NCBI GenBank assembly: GCA_902789435.1
Contig: CADAOA010000003.1
Location: forward strand, 2,846-62,661
Length of the DNA: 59,816 nucleotides
Direction of reading: 5' to 3'
From: an uncultured Bacteroidia bacterium
Lineage (GTDB): Bacteria > Bacteroidota > Bacteroidia > Bacteroidales > UBA932
This document shows, piece after piece, positions 1 to 8,180 of this stretch. Positions within the stretch are counted from its first letter, which is position 1; each line of letters begins with the position of its first letter. The notes below the pieces were generated by a model that saw only the letters and a list, made by a program, of their open reading frames with translations, was not told the origin of the DNA and ran no database searches. The position numbers and the translations under genes are program-made.

Positions 1-1116
1 CTGGCGGTGGTCCTCCTGGCGATATGGCTTCTGGCATTTATACTTTCCCGTATCTTCTTTCCAAGGCGCAAGGCCGGATTGAGGAGCATGGAAGACTTTT
101 CCTCCGCGATAGAGGGGAAAGACACTCTTCTGGGAGCTGTTGAAGAGGTTCCATCCGGACGAGGAAAATACTCGAATGCATTGAGATGGAAATCCCAGGC
201 TGAGAAAATCGCTGAGGAGATTAAAAAGCTTGTGCCGCAGCAGGGAGAAATGGTCAACATCCTTGGAATGAATGCTTTGGCTATTTACAGGTTCAAGAGG
301 GCCGGGTGTCTGTCCGCCCTTAAATCCGGGGCAGCCGTTCATGTCATGGAAGACGGGCAGGACATGGATTCTTCTTCCACTGCCTATCGTTATCCGGACA
401 TTTCCCGCCTCAGGGAGGATAATTCCGGCAATTTGCTTGTGATGGTTCATCCTCCGCTCTCTGAAAGCGGGGTTCCTTCGGCCTATCTGGAAAGCGCAGC
501 CCTGAATGTACTGGTTAGCGACGCTGCGGACGGATGGACAGAAGCCCACCGGGCTTTTCTGGACAGTATTCCTTGCTGCAAGGTCGTGATAACCGGAGTG
601 GAATCCGAAACGGGCGGGAAGAAACTGAAAAACTACCTCCCTTCAGACAGGAGATGGAAGTTCATTATCCTGCTTTCGGAATGCTGGTCCGATAATTTGC
701 GGGAAAAGACTTGCCGAAGCCTGGCTGAAGCCGCGTGGGGAGATTCTTCAGAAAAACCTGTCGCTGAGGAAGACGATTGCCCGATGGAGGTTTCCTCTCT
801 CGGTGTGGATTATAAGGTAGCGGCTTTCAGAAAGAGCAGCAGGGTGCTTCTGGATAATCTGGATTTTCCGTCCGATGTAGATGCGGTGATTATGCTCAAA
901 GCCGGATGCCGGGTGGAAAAGGATTTCTTCAGCGATGTTTCCGCAGCCCTTTCCGCAGGGCAGGAATGCCTCCAGTGCAAAGTGATTGAAAAAGGGCATA
1001 CGCTTAAGTCAAAGAAGGGGGAACTCCTCAAGTACGGCTTTGTTCTTACGCGATATGCGCTGAAATCTGAATATTTCTCCGATTATCTGGGCAGAACAAT
1101 CGTCAACTTTTCGTAA
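1..1116 (+). CDS. membrane-anchored protein, 5' end cut by window edge
   Basis: The reading frame is open to the left edge (Leu-Ala-Val-Val before the first usable GTG at 7), so the N-terminus is outside the window. What is visible is one hydrophobic membrane segment followed by a basic FPRRK stop-transfer and about 340 soluble residues. The last 110 residues contain DVDAVIMLKAGCRVEKDFF, which resembles the nucleotide-sugar and metal-binding strand of GT-A family 2 glycosyltransferases, but the usual DxD is replaced by LKAG. The middle part could also be a degenerate Wzc-like kinase domain, since it follows a membrane helix and carries no Walker A. I cannot decide between these. DUF4290 follows 12 bp downstream, suggesting co-transcription. 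Confidence 0.4.
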   Translation: MAVVLLAIWLLAFILSRIFFPRRKAGLRSMEDFSSAIEGKDTLLGAVEEVPSGRGKYSNALRWKSQAEKIAEEIKKLVPQQGEMVNILGMNALAIYRFKRAGCLSALKSGAAVHVMEDGQDMDSSSTAYRYPDISRLREDNSGNLLVMVHPPLSESGVPSAYLESAALNVLVSDAADGWTEAHRAFLDSIPCCKVVITGVESETGGKKLKNYLPSDRRWKFIILLSECWSDNLREKTCRSLAEAAWGDSSEKPVAEEDDCPMEVSSLGVDYKVAAFRKSSRVLLDNLDFPSDVDAVIMLKAGCRVEKDFFSDVSAALSAGQECLQCKVIEKGHTLKSKKGELLKYGFVLTRYALKSEYFSDYLGRTIVNFS

Positions 1117-1128
1117 ATTCGCCATTGT

Positions 1129-1782
1129 ATGGAAAACAAAGACTACAATACTACCAGGGCAAAACTTATTATGCCCGAATATGGAAGGCACGTGCAGGAT
1201 ATGATTGAGTATGTGGTTAACATACCCGACAAGGCCAAGCGCAACGAACAGATACAGGCTGTGGTTTCCGTAATGGGGACTTTGAATCCCCAGCTAAGGG
1301 ATGTGGTGGATTTCCGCCACAAGCTTTGGGACCACGTTCAGATCATATCTGACTTCAAGATAGACATAGATTCTCCTTACCCTCTTCCGTCCAGGGAGAG
1401 CGTGGCCACCAAACCGGATCCAATTCCTTTGAAGGAAGACAAGATAAGGGCTACCTGTTATGGACGCAATATCCAGAACATGATAGATCTTATAGCAGAC
1501 CGTCCTGACGATGAGCTGAAGAAGCATATGATCAAGGTTATTGCCTACTATATGAAGCAGCAATACCTGATATGGAACAAGGATTCCGTTGCAGAGGAGA
1601 CAATCTTTGAGGATATCAAGAACCTGTCCGGCGGCAGGCTGGTTGTTCCGGAGGATGTCCATATAGGCAGCGGAATGGCAGACGCCTCCACCCGCAAGCC
1701 TCACATTCCTGGCACTCCTCAGCAGCCTCGTCCTCAGTACAATGGCAAGAAACAGCAGAAAAAGAAGTGGAAGAAGAACTGA
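1129..1782 (+). CDS. DUF4290 domain-containing protein
   Basis: A 217-residue protein with the composition and layout of the Bacteroidetes DUF4290 family. It has two related helical segments, each beginning with a YGR-(H/N)-(V/I)-Q-(D/N)-MI motif (residues about 18-26 and 111-120), and a strongly basic Gln/Lys-rich tail ending KKQQKKKWKKN. The internal YGRxxQxMI duplication is visible directly. No biochemical role is established for the family. The stop codon lies 1 bp before the preferred ftsK start, so the two are almost certainly translated from one message. No signal peptide or membrane helix is present, so the protein should be cytoplasmic. The basic tail could bind nucleic acid, but that is inference. 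Confidence 0.8.
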   Translation: MENKDYNTTRAKLIMPEYGRHVQDMIEYVVNIPDKAKRNEQIQAVVSVMGTLNPQLRDVVDFRHKLWDHVQIISDFKIDIDSPYPLPSRESVATKPDPIPLKEDKIRATCYGRNIQNMIDLIADRPDDELKKHMIKVIAYYMKQQYLIWNKDSVAEETIFEDIKNLSGGRLVVPEDVHIGSGMADASTRKPHIPGTPQQPRPQYNGKKQQKKKWKKN

Positions 1783-1783
1783 T

Positions 1784-4354
1784 ATGGCTAAGAGCAAGAA
1801 AAAACAGAGAGAAGAAGACCAGCTGATCGCAGAGCAGGAAATGGCGGCTCCCAAGAGGAAGGAGGGGCTGTATCTGATTTGCGGTCTTGTATTCCTGGCG
1901 CTGGCGATTTATACGCTGATTGCGCTGGTTTCTTACGTGTTTACCTGGGCACAAGACCAGAGTTCCTATATGGGAACGGATATCTTCAGTTCCCTTTCCA
2001 CTGTTGAGAACGGAGGGGGAAAGATAGGTCTGTGGTGGGCCAACCTCTTGGTTAGCAAACTCTTTGGCTTGGGAGCCTTCATAATTCCGTTCTTTTTCTT
2101 TGGCGTAGCGCTGTTCTGTTTGAAGATCAAGAAAGTAAGACTTCTGAGACTTTTCTTCATAACGGTTTTCGGATGCATACTTATAAGCGTGTTCTTCTCA
2201 TTCGTATTCTCGTTTACGAGTGTTGACCGTTTATTTGGAACCAGCGCCGGCGGATCTTACGGTTTTGCCGTTAACAATTGGCTGAAGACTATGCTGGGCA
2301 CTCCGGGTACAGCCGCTATTCTTATACTCGCGATTATAGGCTGGTGCATAATCATCAACAAGAGTCTGATCAAAAGAATCAGCGGAGGGTTCGAGAAGGT
2401 TGGCCAGAAGCTGGAGCTTGCCACCCAGGATGCCGCTGATGAGGGAGATCTGGAAGGAGATGATTTCCCTGAAGACGGAAATGGGGATGAAACCGAAGAC
2501 GGTCAGACCGATGATGCTGACTCCCAGACCGATGACGGAGAAGATATGCCTGAGGACACTCCAGACAATCTTACTGAGGAAGAGATTCTGGAGCAGCGCC
2601 GCAAGGATATGGAAATAAAGCTTGTGGATGACAATGAACCGGAAGGCGGTAAAGAAGAGACGGACTCCGCCAATCCGGACGGATCTGACATAGAACTTGA
2701 GGTAAAGGAAAGTGAGGGAGAAGGTAACGAACTCCTCGGCGAATATACTGAGGAGGAGCTTCAGAAGACTTTTGATCCTCGTCTGGAACTATCTCATTAC
2801 GTGGCTCCTACCCTTGATCTTCTGGATACGTATAAAGACAAGTGGTACGACGTTTCCCGTGACGAGATGGAGAGGAACAAGAATCAGATCGTAAGCACGC
2901 TTGCAAACTACAAGATAGGGGTTTCTAAAGTATCGGCGACGAAGGGTCCTACGGTTACCCTTTACGAGGTTGTTCCTGCTCCGGGAATCAGGGTGAGCCA
3001 GATAAAGAGGCTTGAAGAAGATATCCAGCTTTCACTGGCCGCCAGGGGCGTTAGGGTGGTTACCCTTCCAGGCACAAACGCCGTGGGCATCGAGGTGGCC
3101 AATGACAAGCCGAGTGTGGTTTCCCTGATGTCCTGCATCGAATATCTCCAGACCAAGATGAAAGAGCCGGGCAGCAAGGAGAGCGGTTATGCGCTTCCTG
3201 TAGCCATGGGCAAGACAATTTCAGGAGAGGTGTTCACTTTCGACCTTGCCAAGGCTCCGCACCTGCTTATGGCAGGAGCGACTGGGCAGGGCAAGTCTGT
3301 GGGACTTAACGCTTTGGTTACATCCCTGCTTTATACCAAGCATCCTTCTGAGATCAAGTTCGTGCTGGTGGATCCTAAGAGGGTGGAGCTTTCCCTGTAT
3401 TCAAGTCTTGCAAACCATTTCCTGGCTTGCCTTCCTGAGACGGAAGACAAGGAGACTCCGGTCATCACTGACACACAGAAAGTGGTGCGCACGCTCAGAT
3501 CCCTCTGCAAGGAAATGGATGACCGTTACAAGCTTCTGGAAGCCGCAAGGGTGAAGAACATCAAGGAATACAACGAGAAATTCCTGGAGCGCAAGCTTAA
3601 TCCGGGCAAGGGTCATCGTTTCCTGCCTTACATAGTTCTGATTATTGACGAATACGCGGATCTTATCATAACCGCCGGCAAGGATGTGGAGATTCCTCTG
3701 ACCCGTCTTGCCCAGCTGGCCCGAGCCATCGGTATACATCTGGTTATTGCAACCCAGAGGCCTACGGCAAGTATCATTACCGGTAACATCAAGGCTAACT
3801 TCCCTGTGAGAATCGCCTTCTACGTGCGTTCCAGCATCGACTCCCGTACCATTCTGGACGAGAGTGGAGCCAATCAGCTGATCGGTCGCGGAGACATGCT
3901 TTACGCTACTGGCAGCGAGCTTACCAGAATCCAGTGCGCATTGATTGAAACTAAGGAGATTAACCGCGTGGTCAACTTCATATCCGACCAGGTCGGATAT
4001 TCTACGGCACTGTATTTGCCTGAACCTCCAGAAGACGAGGAGGGTTCCGGTGGAAACGGCGGTGGCGGCAGGGGAGATATCAGCGTTCCGCTCGGAGAGA
4101 CAAACCTCAGGATGAGGGACAAGATGTTCGACGATGCGGCTCGTCTGATAGTTTCTGCAGGTGGCGGTTCCGCTTCCTTCCTTCAGAGGAAGATGGACAT
4201 TGGTTACAACCGGGCCTCCAAACTTATCGACCAGCTTGAGAAAGCGGGAATAGTGGGGCCTCAGGACGGAGCCAAACCTCGGCCGAGTCTCATTCCTGAC
4301 CTTCTCAGCCTGGACGACAAGCTGGAAGAGATCAGAAACGAGTACGGACGATAG
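1784..4354 (+). CDS. ftsK: DNA translocase FtsK/SpoIIIE
   Basis: Septal DNA translocase that pumps chromosome ends during division. The N-terminus has four hydrophobic segments (about residues 27-53, 83-112, 118-142 and 177-195). A long Asp/Glu-rich linker (about 205-330) follows, then the motor: Walker A GATGQGKS near residue 498 and Walker B LIIDEYADL near 620. A C-terminal winged-helix gamma domain (about 780-835) has the FLQRKMxIGYxRA signature that reads KOPS-like polarity sites. The frame is open from an ATG at 1742, but that overlaps the DUF4290 tail by 41 bp and adds a basic leader, so I prefer ATG 1784 (856 aa), just after the upstream stop. The lolA-like gene follows with no gap, a pairing common in Bacteroidetes. 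Confidence 0.95.
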   Translation: MAKSKKKQREEDQLIAEQEMAAPKRKEGLYLICGLVFLALAIYTLIALVSYVFTWAQDQSSYMGTDIFSSLSTVENGGGKIGLWWANLLVSKLFGLGAFIIPFFFFGVALFCLKIKKVRLLRLFFITVFGCILISVFFSFVFSFTSVDRLFGTSAGGSYGFAVNNWLKTMLGTPGTAAILILAIIGWCIIINKSLIKRISGGFEKVGQKLELATQDAADEGDLEGDDFPEDGNGDETEDGQTDDADSQTDDGEDMPEDTPDNLTEEEILEQRRKDMEIKLVDDNEPEGGKEETDSANPDGSDIELEVKESEGEGNELLGEYTEEELQKTFDPRLELSHYVAPTLDLLDTYKDKWYDVSRDEMERNKNQIVSTLANYKIGVSKVSATKGPTVTLYEVVPAPGIRVSQIKRLEEDIQLSLAARGVRVVTLPGTNAVGIEVANDKPSVVSLMSCIEYLQTKMKEPGSKESGYALPVAMGKTISGEVFTFDLAKAPHLLMAGATGQGKSVGLNALVTSLLYTKHPSEIKFVLVDPKRVELSLYSSLANHFLACLPETEDKETPVITDTQKVVRTLRSLCKEMDDRYKLLEAARVKNIKEYNEKFLERKLNPGKGHRFLPYIVLIIDEYADLIITAGKDVEIPLTRLAQLARAIGIHLVIATQRPTASIITGNIKANFPVRIAFYVRSSIDSRTILDESGANQLIGRGDMLYATGSELTRIQCALIETKEINRVVNFISDQVGYSTALYLPEPPEDEEGSGGNGGGGRGDISVPLGETNLRMRDKMFDDAARLIVSAGGGSASFLQRKMDIGYNRASKLIDQLEKAGIVGPQDGAKPRPSLIPDLLSLDDKLEEIRNEYGR

Positions 4355-5008
4355 ATGAAAAGAATCTTTACATATCTTGCAGCCTTATCGGCGATTATGA
4401 TGGCATCAGTTTCCCTTTGGGGGCAGACTGAGGGCGAAAGACTGTTCCGCAGTGCATCTGACTACGTTTTTTCCGCCCGCAAGCTTTCCATCGTGATAAC
4501 CAATATGGACAAGAAGGGAAACGCTTATCATAACCGTGGTTTCTTTGTGGCCCTGCCGGAAAGGGGCTATATGAAACTGGACGGGGTCAGTGAGTTCCAG
4601 TACACTCCGACCTTGGTTTCATCCTTCAGCGAGCAGACTAACGAGTATGTGATCCAGGCAAGGAAGAGTTCATCCACCTCCATAAGTGACAATCCCTTCT
4701 CGATTCTTTCCAAAGGCGGGAAAGGTGTGAAGGTTTCAGATCCTATTCCGGGGAAAGTGAAAGACAGGGAATGCATCAAGTTCAGCGTAACTCCTGAGGG
4801 TAAAGCCTATTATCAGCGTGCAGACATTTACGTTACAGGTAGTGGAGATTCCTTCAGGGTTCTGAGAATTACCGTCACCTTGAAAAAGGACCAGGCTTTC
4901 GTAGTGGATATAGTATCCGCCGGAGAAGCCTTGCCGGACAAGATTTCAGACTATCAGATTATTCTTTCAGACCATCCTGGCTGCCAGGTGGTTGATCTTA
5001 GGGACTGA
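4355..5008 (+). CDS. LolA-like outer-membrane lipoprotein carrier
   Basis: A 217-residue periplasmic protein with a clear signal peptide (residues 1-23, ending SLWGQ). The body is beta-rich with the LolA pattern: early hydrophobic strands (FFVALPERGYMKLDG), a Ser/Thr-rich turn, and late strands matching substrate-groove strands (IYVTGSGDSFRVLRITVTL). Family members ferry lipoproteins across the periplasm from LolCDE to the outer membrane. The gene starts on the base after the ftsK stop, so the two are translationally coupled. It ends exactly one base before the convergent Nudix gene. LolA homologues diverge strongly in sequence, so assignment rests on length, signal peptide, strand pattern and the ftsK neighbourhood. 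Confidence 0.75.
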   Translation: MKRIFTYLAALSAIMMASVSLWGQTEGERLFRSASDYVFSARKLSIVITNMDKKGNAYHNRGFFVALPERGYMKLDGVSEFQYTPTLVSSFSEQTNEYVIQARKSSSTSISDNPFSILSKGGKGVKVSDPIPGKVKDRECIKFSVTPEGKAYYQRADIYVTGSGDSFRVLRITVTLKKDQAFVVDIVSAGEALPDKISDYQIILSDHPGCQVVDLRD

Positions 5009-5629
5009 TTACTTCTTCAGCGCTGCTTCAAAGACATCTACAATGGAAGGGTAGGTGTTGGCCAGGCGATAGTCCAGGTCTTCAGGAGTTACCCATTCGC
5101 ATTTTTCTATGCCTTCTTCGGTCTGCGGACGGATGGAGGCATTTTCTTTTGCCTTCATCCTGTACCACCATATTGTCTTCACGTTGAGGCTTCCGTACAT
5201 CCTGTAGGCGTGGCGTGTTATCTTCAGAAGATCCTCAGTGTCAGCTTCCACTCCACTTTCTTCTGCAACTTCCCTGACCGCCGTTACCGCGATATCCTCT
5301 CCTTCTTCCTGCATTCCCTTGGGCAGGTCCCAGGTGCCGTTTCGGTAAATCATCAGCCAGTTTCCGTCCTTGTCGGCGACAAGCCCGCCTCCGGCATTGA
5401 TTTTCTTGACTCCAGACAGCATTTTGTCCATAAAAACTTCCTCAGACATTCCTGAGGGAATTTCCACGATCAAGTGCTGGAAAGACAAATTGTCTTCCAT
5501 CATAAAAGGAATCTTGGAAAGATCATAATCCGCATCCGGTCTCAGAAGGATACTTTCATCAGCAACTGCGGGAATTTCTTCCGCCCCGCAGATAGAAAGT
5601 ATGCGTTTTTTGAAGTATATATTTTGCAT
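5009..5629 (-). CDS. Nudix hydrolase
   Basis: A 206-residue protein with a perfect Nudix box at residues 105-127 (G-x5-E-x7-REVAEESG-V), which binds Mg2+ and cleaves nucleoside diphosphates linked to another moiety. The box is preceded by LPKG, typical of the MutT/Ap4A-type fold. The N-terminal 80 residues (ESILLRPDADYDLSKI and following) form an extension common in Bacteroidetes members. Substrate cannot be told from sequence. It is convergent with the LolA gene and divergent from pyrE. Its start at 5629 lies about 25 nt downstream of a minus-strand TATTTTTG element at 5664-5657. Confidence 0.88.
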   Translation of the reverse strand: MQNIYFKKRILSICGAEEIPAVADESILLRPDADYDLSKIPFMMEDNLSFQHLIVEIPSGMSEEVFMDKMLSGVKKINAGGGLVADKDGNWLMIYRNGTWDLPKGMQEEGEDIAVTAVREVAEESGVEADTEDLLKITRHAYRMYGSLNVKTIWWYRMKAKENASIRPQTEEGIEKCEWVTPEDLDYRLANTYPSIVDVFEAALKK

Positions 5630-5656
5630 TCAAGTGTCTGTTATAGAAAACGTAGG

Positions 5657-5664
5657 CAAAAATA
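5657..5664 (-). promoter_or_regulatory. -7 promoter element for the Nudix gene
   Basis: Minus-strand TATTTTTG matches the Bacteroidetes -7 consensus TAnnTTTG. It would start transcription near 5653, about 25 nt before the Nudix ATG. No clear -33 TTTG is seen. It lies back to back with the pyrE element at 5679-5686. Confidence 0.5.
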
Positions 5665-5678
5665 TAAATAAAAATCAT

Positions 5679-5686
5679 TATATTTG
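5679..5686 (+). promoter_or_regulatory. -7 promoter element for pyrE
   Basis: TATATTTG matches the Bacteroidetes -7 consensus TAnnTTTG and would give a leader of about 38 nt before the pyrE ATG at 5728. No convincing -33 TTTG is seen 19-21 bp upstream. Confidence 0.5.
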
Positions 5687-5727
5687 TCTTTTGGCAAAAA
5701 GATGAGAATTAAAAGATTGAGGAGTTT

Positions 5728-6381
5728 ATGGAAAACATTGAAAAGAAAGTAGCGCAGCAGTTGCTGAGAGTGAAGGCAGTGAAGTTGAATGCGGAGAATC
5801 CTTTTACCTGGGCATCCGGTTGGAAATCACCGATATATTGCGATAATCGCAAATTGCTTACATATCCTGCTGAAAGAAAAATGATTACGGAAGCACTTGT
5901 TTCCGTGATCAGCGATTCGTTCAAAGACGTGGACCTGATTGCCGGAGTGGCAACGGGAGCGATCGCATGGGGTATTATGGTAGCTGAGGCTTTGGGCAAG
6001 CCGTTCGTATATGTCCGCCCGAAACCGAAAGACCATGGAACCCAGTCTCAGGTTGAAGGTCAGATCGAACCTAACCAGAGGATTGTGGTAGTGGAGGATC
6101 TTGTTTCTACAGGAGCCAGCAGCCTTTCGTCTTGCGATGCCCTCAGGAAAGCAGGCGGAATAGTTCTGGGTATGGTAGCGATCTTCTCCTACAACTTCCC
6201 GCTAAGCCGCAGGGAGTTCGAGTACAAGGATGTGGAGCTTCACACTCTCTGTCAGTATGATTCTCTCCTGGAAGAGGCTGTCGCCGAGAATTATATTGAT
6301 GCCGAGCATGTGGAGGTTCTCAAGGAATGGAGAATCAATCCGTCCACCTGGAATGGCGTAGGCGCTGCTAAAGAAGAATAA
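5728..6381 (+). CDS. pyrE: orotate phosphoribosyltransferase
   Basis: Joins orotate to PRPP to make orotidine 5'-phosphate in de novo pyrimidine synthesis. The PRPP-binding motif VVVEDLVSTGAS is at residues 119-132. The N-terminal FTWASGWKSPIYCDNR segment (about 27-41) is the typical OPRT nucleobase-binding start, and KPKDHGTQSQVEG matches the flexible catalytic loop carrying the essential lysine and histidine. At 217 aa it has the usual length. It heads a run with the SRPBCC gene (12 bp later) and the rRNA methyltransferase, probably one operon. Confidence 0.95.
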   Translation: MENIEKKVAQQLLRVKAVKLNAENPFTWASGWKSPIYCDNRKLLTYPAERKMITEALVSVISDSFKDVDLIAGVATGAIAWGIMVAEALGKPFVYVRPKPKDHGTQSQVEGQIEPNQRIVVVEDLVSTGASSLSSCDALRKAGGIVLGMVAIFSYNFPLSRREFEYKDVELHTLCQYDSLLEEAVAENYIDAEHVEVLKEWRINPSTWNGVGAAKEE

Positions 6382-6393
6382 ACCACCGATAAT

Positions 6394-6807
6394 ATGGCTT
6401 TGGAAACATTTGAAGGCAAGGAGGTTGAGATTAAGTCTCCTTCTTATGCCGTATTCACTTCCTTTTCAGACCTTACCCTGATGAAAGACAGGATTCCTGA
6501 TGAGTACAGGGACAAGGTGACCGTAACTCCGGACACTGTTGAAGGAGATTATAACGGTATGCACCTCGGGTTGAAGGTTGCTGAAAGGGTGCCATATTCC
6601 CGTATCGTGATGAGGCCTATGGAAGGCTTCCCGATGGACTTCTCCCTAATCTTCAAGATAGAGGACAAAGATGCTTTTTCCAGCAAGGTTAGGGTATGCG
6701 TCGAAGCCCAGATGAATTTCATAATCAAGGCTATGATGGGGAAGAAGATCCAGAGCGTCCTGGACCAGATGACCGAGAAAATCGCTCAGCAGGCCATTAA
6801 CCGATGA
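6394..6807 (+). CDS. SRPBCC-fold protein
   Basis: A 137-residue cytoplasmic protein that looks like a START/SRPBCC (Bet v1-like) small-ligand-binding fold. It has an N-terminal strand-helix unit (VEIKSPSYAVFTSFSDL), a series of amphipathic strands, and a long C-terminal amphipathic helix (MMGKKIQSVLDQMTEKIAQQAI). The ligand is unknown. Its last four bases overlap the start of the rRNA methyltransferase gene (ATGA at 6804-6807), which implies translational coupling. Orthologues often travel with pyrE in Bacteroidales, but no functional link is established. Confidence 0.65.
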   Translation: MALETFEGKEVEIKSPSYAVFTSFSDLTLMKDRIPDEYRDKVTVTPDTVEGDYNGMHLGLKVAERVPYSRIVMRPMEGFPMDFSLIFKIEDKDAFSSKVRVCVEAQMNFIIKAMMGKKIQSVLDQMTEKIAQQAINR

Positions 6808-8180
6808 GAGATTTTGAAGCCCTCCTGAGGGAGTCTTTACCGGATTATGCGGCAAATGCTTTGCTGGATGTACTTGGAAACGGGTCTTCATTTGCGGAGG
6901 TATCCATACGGCTTAACCCGCTGAAAGTGTCAGAGCCGGACTTTTGTTTTAATATGCGTTCTGTGCCTTGGTGCAAGGACGCATATTTCCTTTCAGAAAG
7001 GCCTAATTTCACCCTTGATCCGTCTTTCCATGCCGGAGCATATTACGTGCAGGATTCTTCAAGCATGTTTCCGTCCTTGATCGCAGATAAGATACTTGAT
7101 TCCTTATCTCCGAAAGGCGCGGTGCTGGACCTTTGCGCGAGTCCTGGAGGCAAATCAACGCATCTTTTATCCATCCTTAAGGATGAGCGTCCGACTGTTG
7201 TCTGCAACGAAGCGGTCGGGAAAAGGGTTCCGCCTTTGACGGATAACATTGCAAAATGGGGTGCGGCAAATGTCGTGGTTACAAATACCTCAGCTGCCAG
7301 CATAGGCCGTTTTTCCGGATTCTTTGACGTGATACTGGCCGATGTACCTTGCTCGGGGGAAGGAATGTTCCGCAAGAGCGAGGACGCCGTTTCCGGTTGG
7401 AGCCTTGGAAGCGTCCAGGAATGTGCCTCACTTCAGAGGTCAATCATCAGCGATGTATGGCCGGCACTCAGGGAAGGCGGTCTGCTGATATACTCCACTT
7501 GTACATATAATCATCTTGAAAACCAAGATAATGTGAGATTCATCGCTGAGCAGTTGGGAGCCGAATATCTTTCTGTGAATGCGGAGAGTCTTGTTCCCGG
7601 ACTGGTTGCCCTTGAGTGGGGATATCAGTTTGTGCCGGGGCTGGTTCCGGGAGAGGGGCAGTTCTTTGCCGTGCTGAGGAAAAACTCCGGACAGGCTTCA
7701 GGCGGTAGGATCAAGCCTTCACGCAAGGCAAGATTTGTGGCTGAAAAGGGAAGCGGATTGATTATGGACCGTCAGAACAATCAGCTGTATATGCTGGAAT
7801 GTGACGGCAAAGGCGCAGTTGACTTTGCAAACGGATTGTCTGAAATCAATCCTTACTGCGTAAAGACCCTTGGATGCAGGGTCGGGGAAATAAAGGCGGG
7901 GAAGCTTGTCCCCGATGCTGATTTCGCCCTTTTTGCGGCAATTTCCGGCTCGGATGGGAAAGTATCCACCCTGAAGTTTTCAAGCGCTGAAATAGACCTG
8001 GAAACGGCTCTGAAGTTCCTTTCCAGGGAAAACATAACCCCCCAGCCGTCTTGGCCGAGGGGCTACATTCTTTTAAAGTACCGTTCTTTGGGACTAGGCT
8101 TTGTAAACAACCTGGGTAACCGGTGCAACAGCCTTCATCCCCTTCACAGGCGTATCCTTAATAAGCCTCAGAACATATAG
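6804..8180 (+). CDS. RsmF-type (NOL1/NOP2/Sun) rRNA m5C methyltransferase
   Basis: SAM-dependent cytosine-5 methyltransferase acting on rRNA. The SAM-binding motif VLDLCASPGGKS is near residue 108. The two catalytic cysteines are present in DVPCSGEGMF (about 178-187) and YSTCTY (about 230-235). The C-terminal 150 residues form the RNA-binding extension seen in RsmF/YebU-like proteins (ARFVAEKGSG, FLSRENITPQPSWPRGYILLKYRSLGLGFVNNLGNRCNSLHP). At 458 aa the length suits that subfamily. Its last 13 bp overlap the convergent peptidase gene. The exact target cytosine is not predictable here. Confidence 0.88.
   Translation: MRDFEALLRESLPDYAANALLDVLGNGSSFAEVSIRLNPLKVSEPDFCFNMRSVPWCKDAYFLSERPNFTLDPSFHAGAYYVQDSSSMFPSLIADKILDSLSPKGAVLDLCASPGGKSTHLLSILKDERPTVVCNEAVGKRVPPLTDNIAKWGAANVVVTNTSAASIGRFSGFFDVILADVPCSGEGMFRKSEDAVSGWSLGSVQECASLQRSIISDVWPALREGGLLIYSTCTYNHLENQDNVRFIAEQLGAEYLSVNAESLVPGLVALEWGYQFVPGLVPGEGQFFAVLRKNSGQASGGRIKPSRKARFVAEKGSGLIMDRQNNQLYMLECDGKGAVDFANGLSEINPYCVKTLGCRVGEIKAGKLVPDADFALFAAISGSDGKVSTLKFSSAEIDLETALKFLSRENITPQPSWPRGYILLKYRSLGLGFVNNLGNRCNSLHPLHRRILNKPQNI

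Noticed and set aside
1742-1783. Earlier ATG for ftsK
   Set aside because: It overlaps the end of the DUF4290 gene, and the extra 14 residues are just the basic tail read in another frame; ATG 1784 fits the 1-bp spacing better.
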